A DNA stretch of 16,293 bases, taken from assembly GCA_934358495.1 (NCBI GenBank), contig CAKRKO010000062.1, forward strand, positions 1 through 16,293. The letters are read 5' to 3'. The notes below the pieces were generated by a model. That model worked only from the letters and a program-made list of their open reading frames with translations, did no database searches and was not told the DNA's origin. The position numbers and the translations under genes were made by a program. Positions 1 to 6,834 of the stretch are shown piece after piece; the first letter of the stretch is position 1; each line of letters begins with the position of its first letter. This DNA is from an uncultured Eubacterium sp. GTDB lineage: Bacteria; Bacillota; Clostridia; Lachnospirales; Lachnospiraceae.

Positions 1-15
1 CTCAGCCTTGTAATC

Positions 16-108
16 ACATACGGGGATCTTATGTACTAGGCTGAGAGGAAGTTCAGAACTTCGACCTTTGAACCTGATTTGGATAATGCCAACGTAGGAA
101 TGTATAAG
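16..108 (+). promoter_or_regulatory. TPP riboswitch (thi-box aptamer)
   Basis: This is the thiamine pyrophosphate sensing aptamer in the leader of the thi operon. The conserved blocks are visible in order: GGGG at 22-25, AGGCTGAGA at 38-46, CCTTTGAACCTGAT at 65-78, GGATAATGCC at 81-90 and CGTAGGAA at 93-100. The closing helix P1 appears to pair ATAC (18-21) with GTAT (102-105). Established knowledge: TPP binding to this class represses thiamine genes. The genes that follow (thiS, thiF, thiG, thiH) fit. The operon promoter must lie upstream of the window, and the exact aptamer edges are estimated. Confidence 0.95.
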
Positions 109-122
109 GAATGAACGATTTG

Positions 123-152
123 AGAGATACATTGCCACGTATCTCTTTTTTT
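123..152 (+). terminator. Riboswitch-controlled intrinsic terminator (attenuator)
   Basis: A perfect 8-bp stem AGAGATAC (123-130) / GTATCTCT (139-146) with an 8-nt loop is followed by a run of T to 152. It starts about 15 nt after the aptamer. The 5' side can instead pair with the 3' end of the aptamer: AATGTAT at 99-105 with ATACATT at 127-133. That gives a classic antiterminator competing with P1. TPP binding would free this terminator and shut off the operon. Confidence 0.88.
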
Positions 153-227
153 GCGTGATAACACACTTTCTGATTTTTCCAAATTAAGGGACAAAACTAA
201 ATAAAGTAAAGTTGAGAGTGAACACAC

Positions 228-285
228 AAGAGTTCATGAAGGGGTGCACCACCACGGGTGTATTTCTTTCATGAACTCTTTTTTT
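228..285 (+). terminator. Second strong intrinsic terminator in the thiS leader
   Basis: AAGAGTTCATGAA (228-240) pairs perfectly over 13 bp with TTCATGAACTCTT (268-280), followed by T's to 285. The apical region contains a smaller CACC/GGTG hairpin (247-250 with 257-260). It sits between the riboswitch attenuator and thiS, with no coding gene between the two terminators, so it looks like a second attenuation point or the end of a short RNA. No second aptamer is recognisable in 153-227. Confidence 0.8.
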
Positions 286-295
286 GGCAATATGC

Positions 296-310
296 TGTTC
301 ACAGTGAACA
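296..310 (+). repeat. Perfect 15-nt palindrome upstream of thiS
   Basis: TGTTCAC-A-GTGAACA is a perfect 7+1+7 palindrome lying 11 nt after the T-run of the second terminator and about 37 nt before the thiS start. One half, GTGAACA, also occurs at 218-224. It could be a dimer binding site in DNA or a small RNA hairpin (5-bp stem, 5-nt loop). No regulator is known from the sequence. Confidence 0.4.
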
Positions 311-347
311 TGCATTTCACACTTCTCAAACTTGGAAAGGAGCATCT

Positions 348-548
348 ATGACAATCACTGCAAATGGAAAGAAAGTCATTCTGACCACCGAAACAACGAT
401 CAGCAGCTATCTGGAAGCAAACCAGTATCGGGAAAACCGCATTGTGGTGGAATTAAACGAAGAAATATTACCAAAAGACCAATATTCCACTACCTGTCTG
501 AAAGATGGCGACCGTATGGAAATTGTTACTTTTATGGGAGGAGGCTGA
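348..548 (+). CDS. thiS: ThiS sulfur carrier protein
   Basis: A 66-residue ubiquitin-like sulfur carrier for thiazole synthesis. The C-terminus is MGGG, so it carries the diglycine tail that ThiF adenylates and that is then converted to thiocarboxylate. The length matches the family (about 65 aa). The start at 348 is chosen because GGAAAGGAG lies just upstream and the ThiS fold begins MTITANGKK. The open frame extends upstream to 258, but that part crosses the terminator hairpin and palindrome, so it is not coding. It is the first gene of the thi operon. The AGGAGG serving thiF lies inside the codons for its terminal glycines, giving tight coupling with only six bases between the genes. Confidence 0.94.
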   Translation: MTITANGKKVILTTETTISSYLEANQYRENRIVVELNEEILPKDQYSTTCLKDGDRMEIVTFMGGG

Positions 549-554
549 TCATTC

Positions 555-1202
555 ATGGAAACAACACATACACTGACGAAAGCACAGATCATGAATGCCC
601 TGGAGGAACGTCACTCCCCGGAAACACAGGCAATGCTCTCTGCCGGTTCTGTGGCAATCGCCGGACTTGGCGGCCTTGGTTCCAATGTTGCCTGTGCGCT
701 GGCTCGCATCGGGGTCGGACATCTCCATCTCATTGATTTTGATGTCGTTGATATCTCAAACCTGAATCGTCAGCAATATTTTATCGAACATCTCGGCATG
801 AAGAAAACCGATGCCATGCAGTCTCTTCTGAAAAAGATTAATCCTTATCTGGATATCCGAACCGACTGTGTCAGAGTAACAAAAGATAACCTGACGGAAC
901 TTTTTACAGACGATTCTATTATTTGTGAAGCCTTTGACGACCCGCTTGCAAAAGCCATGCTGGTCAATGGAATTCTACAATTATTCCCGGAAAAGAAGCT
1001 GGTATCTGCCTCTGGAATGGCTGGTTTTGGCAGCAGCAATACAATTCTGACCAAACACCCGATGAAAAATTTTTATCTGTGCGGAGATGACGTATCGGAA
1101 CCGACTTACGGCAACGGTCTGATGGCTCCCAGAGTTGCCATCTGCGCTGCCCATGAAGCAAATATGATCACCCGGCTGATCCTGGGTGAAGAAGATATAT
1201 GA
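555..1202 (+). CDS. thiF: ThiF adenylyltransferase, short (family 2) form
   Basis: A 215-aa E1-like enzyme that activates the ThiS C-terminus by adenylation in the cytoplasm. Residues about 30-45 form the nucleotide-binding GLGGLGSN loop, followed by the LIDFDVVDISNLNRQ segment with the acidic residue and arginine typical of ThiF/MoeB/E1 proteins. It is shorter than E. coli ThiF (about 250 aa) and shows no paired CxxC zinc motifs, matching what I know as the compact family 2 ThiF of Clostridia. The start at 555 has AGGAGG at the end of thiS about ten bases upstream. The stop at 1202 is 16 bases before the thiG start, so translation is probably coupled. Assignment as thiamine rather than molybdopterin E1 rests on the operon. 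Confidence 0.92.
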   Translation: METTHTLTKAQIMNALEERHSPETQAMLSAGSVAIAGLGGLGSNVACALARIGVGHLHLIDFDVVDISNLNRQQYFIEHLGMKKTDAMQSLLKKINPYLDIRTDCVRVTKDNLTELFTDDSIICEAFDDPLAKAMLVNGILQLFPEKKLVSASGMAGFGSSNTILTKHPMKNFYLCGDDVSEPTYGNGLMAPRVAICAAHEANMITRLILGEEDI

Positions 1203-1218
1203 AAGGATGGTAATTACA

Positions 1219-1995
1219 ATGAATACAACTGAAGACAAATTTATACTGGGAGGACATGAATTTACATCCCGTTTTATTCTCGGATCTGGAAAATTTTCGC
1301 TGGAACTGGTAAAAGCCTGTGTAGAAAAAGCAGGTGCACAGATCATCACTCTGGCTCTGCGCCGTGCCAATGAAGGCGGTCTGGCAAATATTCTGGATTA
1401 CATTCCGGAAAATGTCACACTGCTGCCAAATACTTCCGGTGCCAGAAATGCAGAAGAGGCAGTCCGCATCGCCCGTCTTTCCAGAGCTCTTGGCTGCGGT
1501 GATTTTGTCAAAATTGAAGTTGTTCATGATTCTAAATATCTGTTTCCAGATAATTACGAAACCATAAAAGCAACAGAAATACTTGCAAAAGAAGGCTTCG
1601 TCGTTATGCCTTACATGTATCCGGATCTGAATGCTGCCAGAGCTCTTGCAGATGCAGGGGCTTCCTGTATCATGCCGCTTGGTTCTCCGATCGGTTCAAA
1701 CAAAGGGCTTTCTACCAGAGATTTCATTCAAATCCTGATTGACGAGATTGATCTCCCAATCATTGTAGATGCAGGTATCGGTCGTCCATCCCAGGCCTGC
1801 GATGCCATGGAAATGGGTGCTGCAGCTGTCATGGCAAACACAGCCGTAGCTACTGCCGGAAATGTACCGCTGATGGCAGAAGCCTTTAAAAAAGCAATCG
1901 AAGCCGGACGAAGTGCTTATCTGTCCGGTCTGGGACGCACTATCGAGCGGGGTGCAAGTGCATCTTCTCCACTGACTGGATTTTTACAGGATTAG
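1219..1995 (+). CDS. thiG: Thiazole synthase ThiG
   Basis: A 258-aa TIM-barrel enzyme that condenses deoxyxylulose-5-phosphate, dehydroglycine and ThiS-thiocarboxylate into the thiazole phosphate. Family landmarks are an N-terminal FxSRFILGSGKF-type segment, FVKIEVV with the Schiff-base lysine region in mid-protein, and a C-terminal phosphate-binding stretch IVDAGIGRPSQA followed by GAAAVMANTAVA. Length is normal for ThiG. The start at 1219 is preferred to upstream ATGs at 1186 and 1207 because AAAGGATGG sits nine bases before it and the family begins near this residue. The next gene, thiH, starts 13 bases after its stop, and ThiG and ThiH are known partners. Confidence 0.95.
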   Translation: MNTTEDKFILGGHEFTSRFILGSGKFSLELVKACVEKAGAQIITLALRRANEGGLANILDYIPENVTLLPNTSGARNAEEAVRIARLSRALGCGDFVKIEVVHDSKYLFPDNYETIKATEILAKEGFVVMPYMYPDLNAARALADAGASCIMPLGSPIGSNKGLSTRDFIQILIDEIDLPIIVDAGIGRPSQACDAMEMGAAAVMANTAVATAGNVPLMAEAFKKAIEAGRSAYLSGLGRTIERGASASSPLTGFLQD

Positions 1996-2008
1996 GAGGC
2001 ATTCAGAC

Positions 2009-3223
2009 ATGGAAAGTAAACATATCAATGAAAGTATTTTAAGTGAAGAAATTCTGGAAGATCAGAAAAAAAACCGAATTGACCACATGACCTATCTGCC
2101 GGATATGCAAAATATCGGTTCTGATATCATGGATCAGGTCATCAATGCTATGGAATCTTATGACTATACAAAATATACTGCAGAAGATGTAAAACGTGCG
2201 CTGGCACATTCTGAGCGTACCCCGGAGGATTTTCAGGCACTGCTCTCTCCTGCTGCACTGCCATTTCTGGAGGAAATTGCACAGGCAGCTCAGATTGAGA
2301 CAAAAAAGCATTTTGGCAACAGTGTCTATATGTTCACACCTATCTATATTGCTAACTATTGTGAAAACTACTGCATTTACTGCGGTTTCAACTGTCACAA
2401 TAAGATTCACCGTGCCCGCCTGACACCAGAAGAAATAGAAAAAGAAATGGCAGCCATCGCTGCTACCGGTCTCCAGGAAATCCTGATCCTGACCGGTGAA
2501 AGCCCGACTATGTCCACAGTGGAGTATATCGGAGAAGCATGTAAGATTGCACAAAAATATTTTAAAGTAATCGGTCTGGAAATTTATCCGGTCAATTCCG
2601 ATCAATATGCTTACCTGCATGCCTGCGGTGCTGATTATGTCACCGTTTTCCAGGAAACTTACAACTCTGACAAATACGAAACACTGCATCTGGCCGGTCA
2701 CAAACGCATATTCCCGTACCGCATCAATGCACAAGAACGTGCTCTAATGGGCGGTATGCGTGGGGTAGGCTTTGCCGCACTGCTCGGTCTTGACGATTTT
2801 CGTAAAGATGCCTTTGCCACCGGTTATCATGCCTATCTGCTGCAGCGCAAATATCCGCATGCAGAGATTGCATTCTCCTGCCCGCGGCTTCGCCCAATCA
2901 TCAATAATGACCGTATTAACCCGATGGATGTCCACGAACGCCAGCTTCTTCAGGTAGTCTGTGCTTACCGGCTGTTTATGCCATTTGCAAGCATTACTGT
3001 TTCCACCAGAGAATGTGAACGCGTCCGTGATCACCTGGTAGATATTGCTGCAACAAAAATCTCTGCCGGTGTAAGCACCGGCATCGGAAGTCATGTAGAA
3101 GGCATTGAAGATAAGGGAGACGATCAGTTCGAGATTGCAGACGGTCGTTCAGTAGATGAAATCTATGACGCTCTGTTACAGCATAATCTGCAGCCGGTAA
3201 TGAGTGACTATATCTATGTATAA
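2009..3223 (+). CDS. thiH: ThiH, radical SAM tyrosine lyase (2-iminoacetate synthase)
   Basis: A 404-aa radical SAM enzyme that cleaves tyrosine to dehydroglycine (2-iminoacetate) and p-cresol, supplying ThiG. The cluster-binding motif CENYCIYC is at residues 118-125 (C118, C122, C125). Other ThiH-like blocks are LTGESP, VTVFQETYN, GMRGVGFAALLGL and SCPRLRP. The start at 2009 has TAGGAGG nine bases upstream. About 27-30 residues at the N-terminus precede the part that aligns with E. coli ThiH (377 aa); from memory this longer form is usual in Clostridia. Use of ThiH rather than the oxygen-dependent glycine oxidase ThiO fits an anaerobe. Confidence 0.95.
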   Translation: MESKHINESILSEEILEDQKKNRIDHMTYLPDMQNIGSDIMDQVINAMESYDYTKYTAEDVKRALAHSERTPEDFQALLSPAALPFLEEIAQAAQIETKKHFGNSVYMFTPIYIANYCENYCIYCGFNCHNKIHRARLTPEEIEKEMAAIAATGLQEILILTGESPTMSTVEYIGEACKIAQKYFKVIGLEIYPVNSDQYAYLHACGADYVTVFQETYNSDKYETLHLAGHKRIFPYRINAQERALMGGMRGVGFAALLGLDDFRKDAFATGYHAYLLQRKYPHAEIAFSCPRLRPIINNDRINPMDVHERQLLQVVCAYRLFMPFASITVSTRECERVRDHLVDIAATKISAGVSTGIGSHVEGIEDKGDDQFEIADGRSVDEIYDALLQHNLQPVMSDYIYV

Positions 3224-3277
3224 ATATGACACTTCTCATATACATACAATATTTACCGGTCATCAGGGAGAAACATT

Positions 3278-3904
3278 ATGAGCGCTGGAATAAACTTTCC
3301 GAATCTGACAAAACAAAATTTAACATTTCCGATTCTCGCTGTCACTAATCGGCATCTGGCAGTGCATCCATTTCCGGAGCAGATGAAACGGGTGTGCCAG
3401 GCACACCCTGCGGCCCTGATTCTGCGGGAAAAAGACCTGCCGGCAGATGATTACAAAACACTTGCCACAAAAGTTATCTCAATCTGCCAACAATCCAATG
3501 TTCCTTGCATCCTTCATACGTTCTGGCAGGAAGCACTTGAAATTGGATGTTCTTCCGTCCACCTGCCTCTTTTGCAGCTTCGCGATCTTGCAGGTAACGA
3601 TGGAACAGCCGCAGAAAAACTATCCGGCTTTTCCGTCATTGGCACTTCTGTTCACTCTGTGGAGGAGGCACTGGAAGCAGAAAGGCTCGGTGCAACGTAT
3701 CTTACCGCCGGTCATATTTATGTCACTGACTGTAAATACGGACTTGCACCACGCGGTCTAAAGTTTCTTCAGACGGTATGCAAGTCCGTATCTATTCCGG
3801 TCTATGGAATCGGCGGTATTAAATTTGACCCTCTACAATGGCATGAATTAGAAGCCACTGGTGCAGCGGGTGGCTGTATTATGTCCGGCATGATGGAATT
3901 ATAA
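3278..3904 (+). CDS. tenI: TenI/ThiE-superfamily protein, probable thiazole tautomerase
   Basis: A 208-aa TIM-barrel protein of the thiamine phosphate synthase superfamily. It keeps a phosphate-binding C-terminus (YGIGGI near 176-181 and a GGCIMSG stretch) and the segment AGHIYVTDCKYGLAPRG (144-160), which resembles the TenI segment carrying the catalytic histidine (here H145). The two aspartates that bind magnesium in true ThiE are missing: the usual N-D position reads LHTFWQ (79-84) and the VHLGQxD position reads VHLPLLQ (94-100). It is therefore more likely TenI, which aromatises the ThiG product, than an active thiamine phosphate synthase. GGGAG lies about nine bases before the start. It is the last thi gene and may be annotated thiE by homology. 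Confidence 0.72.
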   Translation: MSAGINFPNLTKQNLTFPILAVTNRHLAVHPFPEQMKRVCQAHPAALILREKDLPADDYKTLATKVISICQQSNVPCILHTFWQEALEIGCSSVHLPLLQLRDLAGNDGTAAEKLSGFSVIGTSVHSVEEALEAERLGATYLTAGHIYVTDCKYGLAPRGLKFLQTVCKSVSIPVYGIGGIKFDPLQWHELEATGAAGGCIMSGMMEL

Positions 3905-3924
3905 TCCATCTGCCGGATTTTTTC
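3903..3924 (+). terminator. Possible weak terminator after the thi operon
   Basis: AATCC (3903-3907) pairs with GGATT (3915-3919) across a 7-nt loop, with T's from 3918 to 3921 continuing to 3924. The stem is only 5 bp and overlaps the stop codon region of the last thi gene. It is the only terminator-like element in the 32 bases separating this gene from the convergent protease gene. Confidence 0.35.
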
Positions 3925-3936
3925 ATTGCGTCTGTT

Positions 3937-4911
3937 TTACAACATAGAAATAACAAACAGACCGACACACATCAACACAAACAATATCATTCCCGGATTT
4001 CCAAACATTGCGCATGCCATCTCATTTCTCGGCATTTCCCGCTCCCCAGATCGCAATTCCATCTTTTTCACCGAATGGATCAAAATTATAAAACCTGCGA
4101 TTGCCATACTGATCATGCACACTTCCAGAAATATCAGTCCCGCAATAGCGCCCATATGGTCAAACATCAAATCAACGACTACGTAAGGATTTCCACTGGC
4201 CCAAGACATGTAATCCATGCTTTTTAACAATACAGATGATAAAAATCCACCAAGAAAATTTACAGCCATATGAAGCATAATGTTGTATTTCAGATTTCCG
4301 GTACGGATATAGACATAGGACAGAATACAGCCCAGTCCAAAAGCATAGAAAAACTGATGGAAATTACCATGAAACAGCCCAAACATCAGTCCGGATAATA
4401 AAATTGCTGCTCTATCTCCATACACAATTGTCCTGTCAATCATAACTTTCCGGAAAATAAATTCCTCCATGACCGGCGCAAGAATCACCGTAAACAGAAA
4501 AGAAAACCATGGACTTCCATTGGACATCAGGCTATCCAGCCCCAGGGACAGATCCAGTCCCGTGCTCCAGCTGATCAACGCACACACCACATTTCCAATG
4601 ATATTTCCCACATACATCACGCAGATACAGATACACAAAATTTTAAACCAGTGCCCTGCATTCATCTTGCTCCGATACAGTTGCATGGCCGGCAGAGACT
4701 GCATCAGGTGCGCACACGCCGGAATTCCAAGCAGATATAATGGTATCAGGGAAACTATCCAGTTTATAATTGGCTTATACACCAGCTGCGGTGCCACGAT
4801 CCCAATGACCATCGATATTACTAACTGTACTATCGTCATCAGAAGTGCCATGGCAAAATAACTGATACCGACTCTTGAAAAAAATGCTTTATCTTCTCTT
4901 CTATCTCTCAT
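3937..4911 (-). CDS. CPBP family intramembrane metalloprotease
   Basis: A 324-aa polytopic membrane protein of the CPBP (Abi/CAAX protease-like) family. Motif 1 is EEFIFR (E149, E150, R154); motif 2 contains H181 and H185 in FGLFHGNFH; the last motif is HMAVN (H214, N218). These form the expected active-site set. Hydrophobic segments occur near 16-40, 48-66, 90-114, 135-148, 168-195 and 205-230, with two more near the C-terminus. The start at 4911 is supported by GGAG about ten bases upstream. Family members cut prenylated or bacteriocin-type peptides or act in immunity, but no substrate can be inferred here. It is a single-gene unit, convergent with the thi operon and divergent from the dipeptidase gene. 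Confidence 0.9.
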   Translation of the reverse strand: MRDRREDKAFFSRVGISYFAMALLMTIVQLVISMVIGIVAPQLVYKPIINWIVSLIPLYLLGIPACAHLMQSLPAMQLYRSKMNAGHWFKILCICICVMYVGNIIGNVVCALISWSTGLDLSLGLDSLMSNGSPWFSFLFTVILAPVMEEFIFRKVMIDRTIVYGDRAAILLSGLMFGLFHGNFHQFFYAFGLGCILSYVYIRTGNLKYNIMLHMAVNFLGGFLSSVLLKSMDYMSWASGNPYVVVDLMFDHMGAIAGLIFLEVCMISMAIAGFIILIHSVKKMELRSGEREMPRNEMACAMFGNPGMILFVLMCVGLFVISML

Positions 4912-4961
4912 ATTATATTTACTCCATTTTCTGTTCTGATCATCTTCTTCAGATTCTTTTA

Positions 4962-4989
4962 TTCCATTTTACACTATTTTTGCTATAAT
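4962..4989 (+). promoter_or_regulatory. Candidate extended -10 promoter for the dipeptidase gene
   Basis: A perfect extended -10, TG-C-TATAAT, lies at 4981-4989. A weak -35-like TTCCAT is at 4962-4967 with 16-bp spacing. The leader to the dipeptidase start would be about 150 nt. A second TATAAT at 5081-5086, without a good -35, is an alternative closer to the gene. Confidence 0.5.
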
Positions 4990-5142
4990 GTATAATAAAT
5001 AACTCAAGATTGAAATATTATGTATCTCAGAATCATTAAAAAAAACAGTAAGTTGCTATCTCTCATTTATAAATACTTTCTATAATGAGAACACAGCCCA
5101 CTTATTTTAAAAATATTTCTGAGTAATAAGGGAGGATTTTAC

Positions 5143-6129
5143 ATGAATATCGTTGATATGCACTGCGACACATTATCCGTCATGCTCGAAAGCAAACGGC
5201 AGGGACAACCCTATGGACTGGAATATTCCAAAAATCAGATTACTTTGCCACGTATGCAGCAAAGCGGCTATCTGCTGCAGAATTTTGCGGCCTATGTCAA
5301 TCTCACCCAGGTAGAAAACCCACTGATGGAAGCACTGGAACTGATTGACCTTTTCTACACAGAACTCGAAAAACATGCGGATGTGATCCGTCCGGTCCGT
5401 TCCTGGGCCGATATCGAAAAAAATCAGGCGGATGGTGTCATATCTGCACTCTTGACTGGTGAAGAAGGCGAAATCACCCTCGGCAAACCGGAATATCTCC
5501 GCACGTTATACCGCCTTGGCATGCGCATGATGACCCTGACCTGGAATTATGAGAATTCCCTTGGTTTTCCAAACCGGAAACTCTCACGCTCAAATACCAG
5601 TGGTTCTTCCAGTTCCAACAGCCAGAACTGCGGTCTGAAGGAACAGGGAATTGCTATGCTGGCAGAAATGGAACAACTCGGCATGATCATCGACGTTTCT
5701 CATTTATCTGATTCCGGATTTTACGATGTACTGAAGCATACGGCAAAACCTTTTGTGGCCAGTCATTCCAACGCCCGCAGCGTCTGTCCCGCCATTCGCA
5801 ATCTCACGGACGACATGATCCGTAAACTCGCAGACCGCGGCGGCATCACCGGCATCAACTTCTGCAAAGATTTCATCGGAAAACCTGCCCCATCCCAGAA
5901 TTATCTGGATCAGGCTGTGGTACATATGAAGTACCTGATGAATCTCGGTGGAGAAGATTTCGTTGCCCTTGGTTCCGATTTTGACGGTATTACAGTTTAT
6001 CATGATTTTGACGACTGCAGCGTTATGCCAAAACTCATTCAGACAATGAAAAAAGCCGGTTTGACACCGACTCAGATAGAAAAAATCTGTTATAAAAATG
6101 TACTGTGGGTTTACAAGGAACTGTTGTAA
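5143..6129 (+). CDS. Membrane dipeptidase family (M19) peptidase
   Basis: A 328-aa zinc dipeptidase of the renal dipeptidase (M19) family. Metal and catalytic positions are visible: DMHCDT (H7, D9), the glutamate in GEEGE (about E108), IDVSHLSD and VASHSN with the two further histidines, and the late GSDFDG aspartate. No signal peptide is evident, so it is probably cytoplasmic and acts on dipeptides, including D-amino-acid types known for the family. In mid-protein (about 150-160), a serine/asparagine-rich stretch replaces the usual loop before GLKEQG. The start at 5143 has GGGAGG seven bases upstream. The protein is otherwise full length. It is probably transcribed alone, since a terminator-like hairpin follows. 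Confidence 0.92.
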   Translation: MNIVDMHCDTLSVMLESKRQGQPYGLEYSKNQITLPRMQQSGYLLQNFAAYVNLTQVENPLMEALELIDLFYTELEKHADVIRPVRSWADIEKNQADGVISALLTGEEGEITLGKPEYLRTLYRLGMRMMTLTWNYENSLGFPNRKLSRSNTSGSSSSNSQNCGLKEQGIAMLAEMEQLGMIIDVSHLSDSGFYDVLKHTAKPFVASHSNARSVCPAIRNLTDDMIRKLADRGGITGINFCKDFIGKPAPSQNYLDQAVVHMKYLMNLGGEDFVALGSDFDGITVYHDFDDCSVMPKLIQTMKKAGLTPTQIEKICYKNVLWVYKELL

Positions 6130-6130
6130 G

Positions 6131-6174
6131 CGGATATTTGTATTTTTATTTCAAATATTTTCCGTTTTAATTTT
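6131..6174 (+). terminator. Probable terminator after the dipeptidase gene
   Basis: CGGA plus TATTTG (6131-6140) pair with CAAATA (6152-6157) and TCCG (6161-6164), with a 3-nt bulge, followed by TTTTAATTTT. The hairpin is A/T rich, so strength is moderate. Confidence 0.5.
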
Positions 6175-6300
6175 CAAAATACTTAGTTCTGATCAGATGG
6201 TTTTCTGTTTTTTGATATATTTTGTTCTGAAATTGAATTGTCTGCATATACTTTCTGGAGAGAATACTATTTTCCAGTTTTGTATATGGAGGCAATTTTT

Positions 6301-6834
6301 ATGGTACAGTTTATCAACGACTTTTTGAAAAAATCTAATATCCGGGGGTTCCTCTTTGTATCCATCCTCGGTACACTGCTGCATTTCACCTATGAATGGT
6401 CCGGGCAAAATCCAATGATCGGTCTGTTTTCTGCGATCAGCGAATCCATCTGGGAACACCTGAAACTCCTCTTTTTTCCCATGATTATTTTTATCATTAT
6501 AGAATATAAAAAATACGGTGCTTCCTCCCGTGACCTGCTGGCCGCACGCACCCTTGGGCTTTTTTGCGGACTTGCCTTTATCCCGGTCAGTTTCTACACT
6601 TACACCGGAATCATCGGAAAAAGTTTCACCGTACTTGATATCGCTATTTTCTTTGTCAGTGCCTTTCTGACTTTTTATATTAGCACAAAACTGCTGCAGA
6701 AACCATTAAGAGTTACAAGCCTTACCGCTGTCATTCTTTTATGCGTCCTGACAGCACTCTTTTTCCTGTTTACCTTCAATCCGCCTCACATTCAGCTGTT
6801 TTTGGATCCTGTTACTTTTCGATATGGGATCTGA
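6301..6834 (+). CDS. DUF6512-like small integral membrane protein
   Basis: A 177-aa membrane protein of unknown function. After a short positively charged N-terminus it has about six hydrophobic segments (roughly 15-30, 52-68, 83-103, 108-128, 138-160, plus a short C-terminal tail). The N-terminal block IRGFLFVSILGTLLHFTYEWSGQNPMIGLFSAISESIWEHLKLLF is rich in conserved-looking W, E and H residues (broken here only for description: FTYEW and ESIWEHLK are the key parts). I associate this pattern with the DUF6512 family, from memory. The start at 6301 is chosen because GGAGG lies eight bases upstream; the frame opens earlier at 6238 without such a site. Its last 23 bases overlap the end of sigH on the other strand. 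Confidence 0.75.
   Translation: MVQFINDFLKKSNIRGFLFVSILGTLLHFTYEWSGQNPMIGLFSAISESIWEHLKLLFFPMIIFIIIEYKKYGASSRDLLAARTLGLFCGLAFIPVSFYTYTGIIGKSFTVLDIAIFFVSAFLTFYISTKLLQKPLRVTSLTAVILLCVLTALFFLFTFNPPHIQLFLDPVTFRYGI

Noticed and set aside
228..285. Second TPP riboswitch, suggested by GGGGTGC in the loop of the second terminator
   Set aside because: CTGAGA, CCTGAT and AATGCC core blocks are all absent; the GGGGTGC lies inside a terminator loop.
258..347. Upstream 30-codon extension of ThiS
   Set aside because: It crosses the terminator hairpin and palindrome; the family length and the strong GGAAAGGAG site support the start at 348.
3926..4186. Plus-strand frames opposite the CPBP protease (also 4469-4861)
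   Set aside because: These are shadows of the protease gene, with no ribosome binding site or family resemblance; the protease motifs on the other strand are complete.
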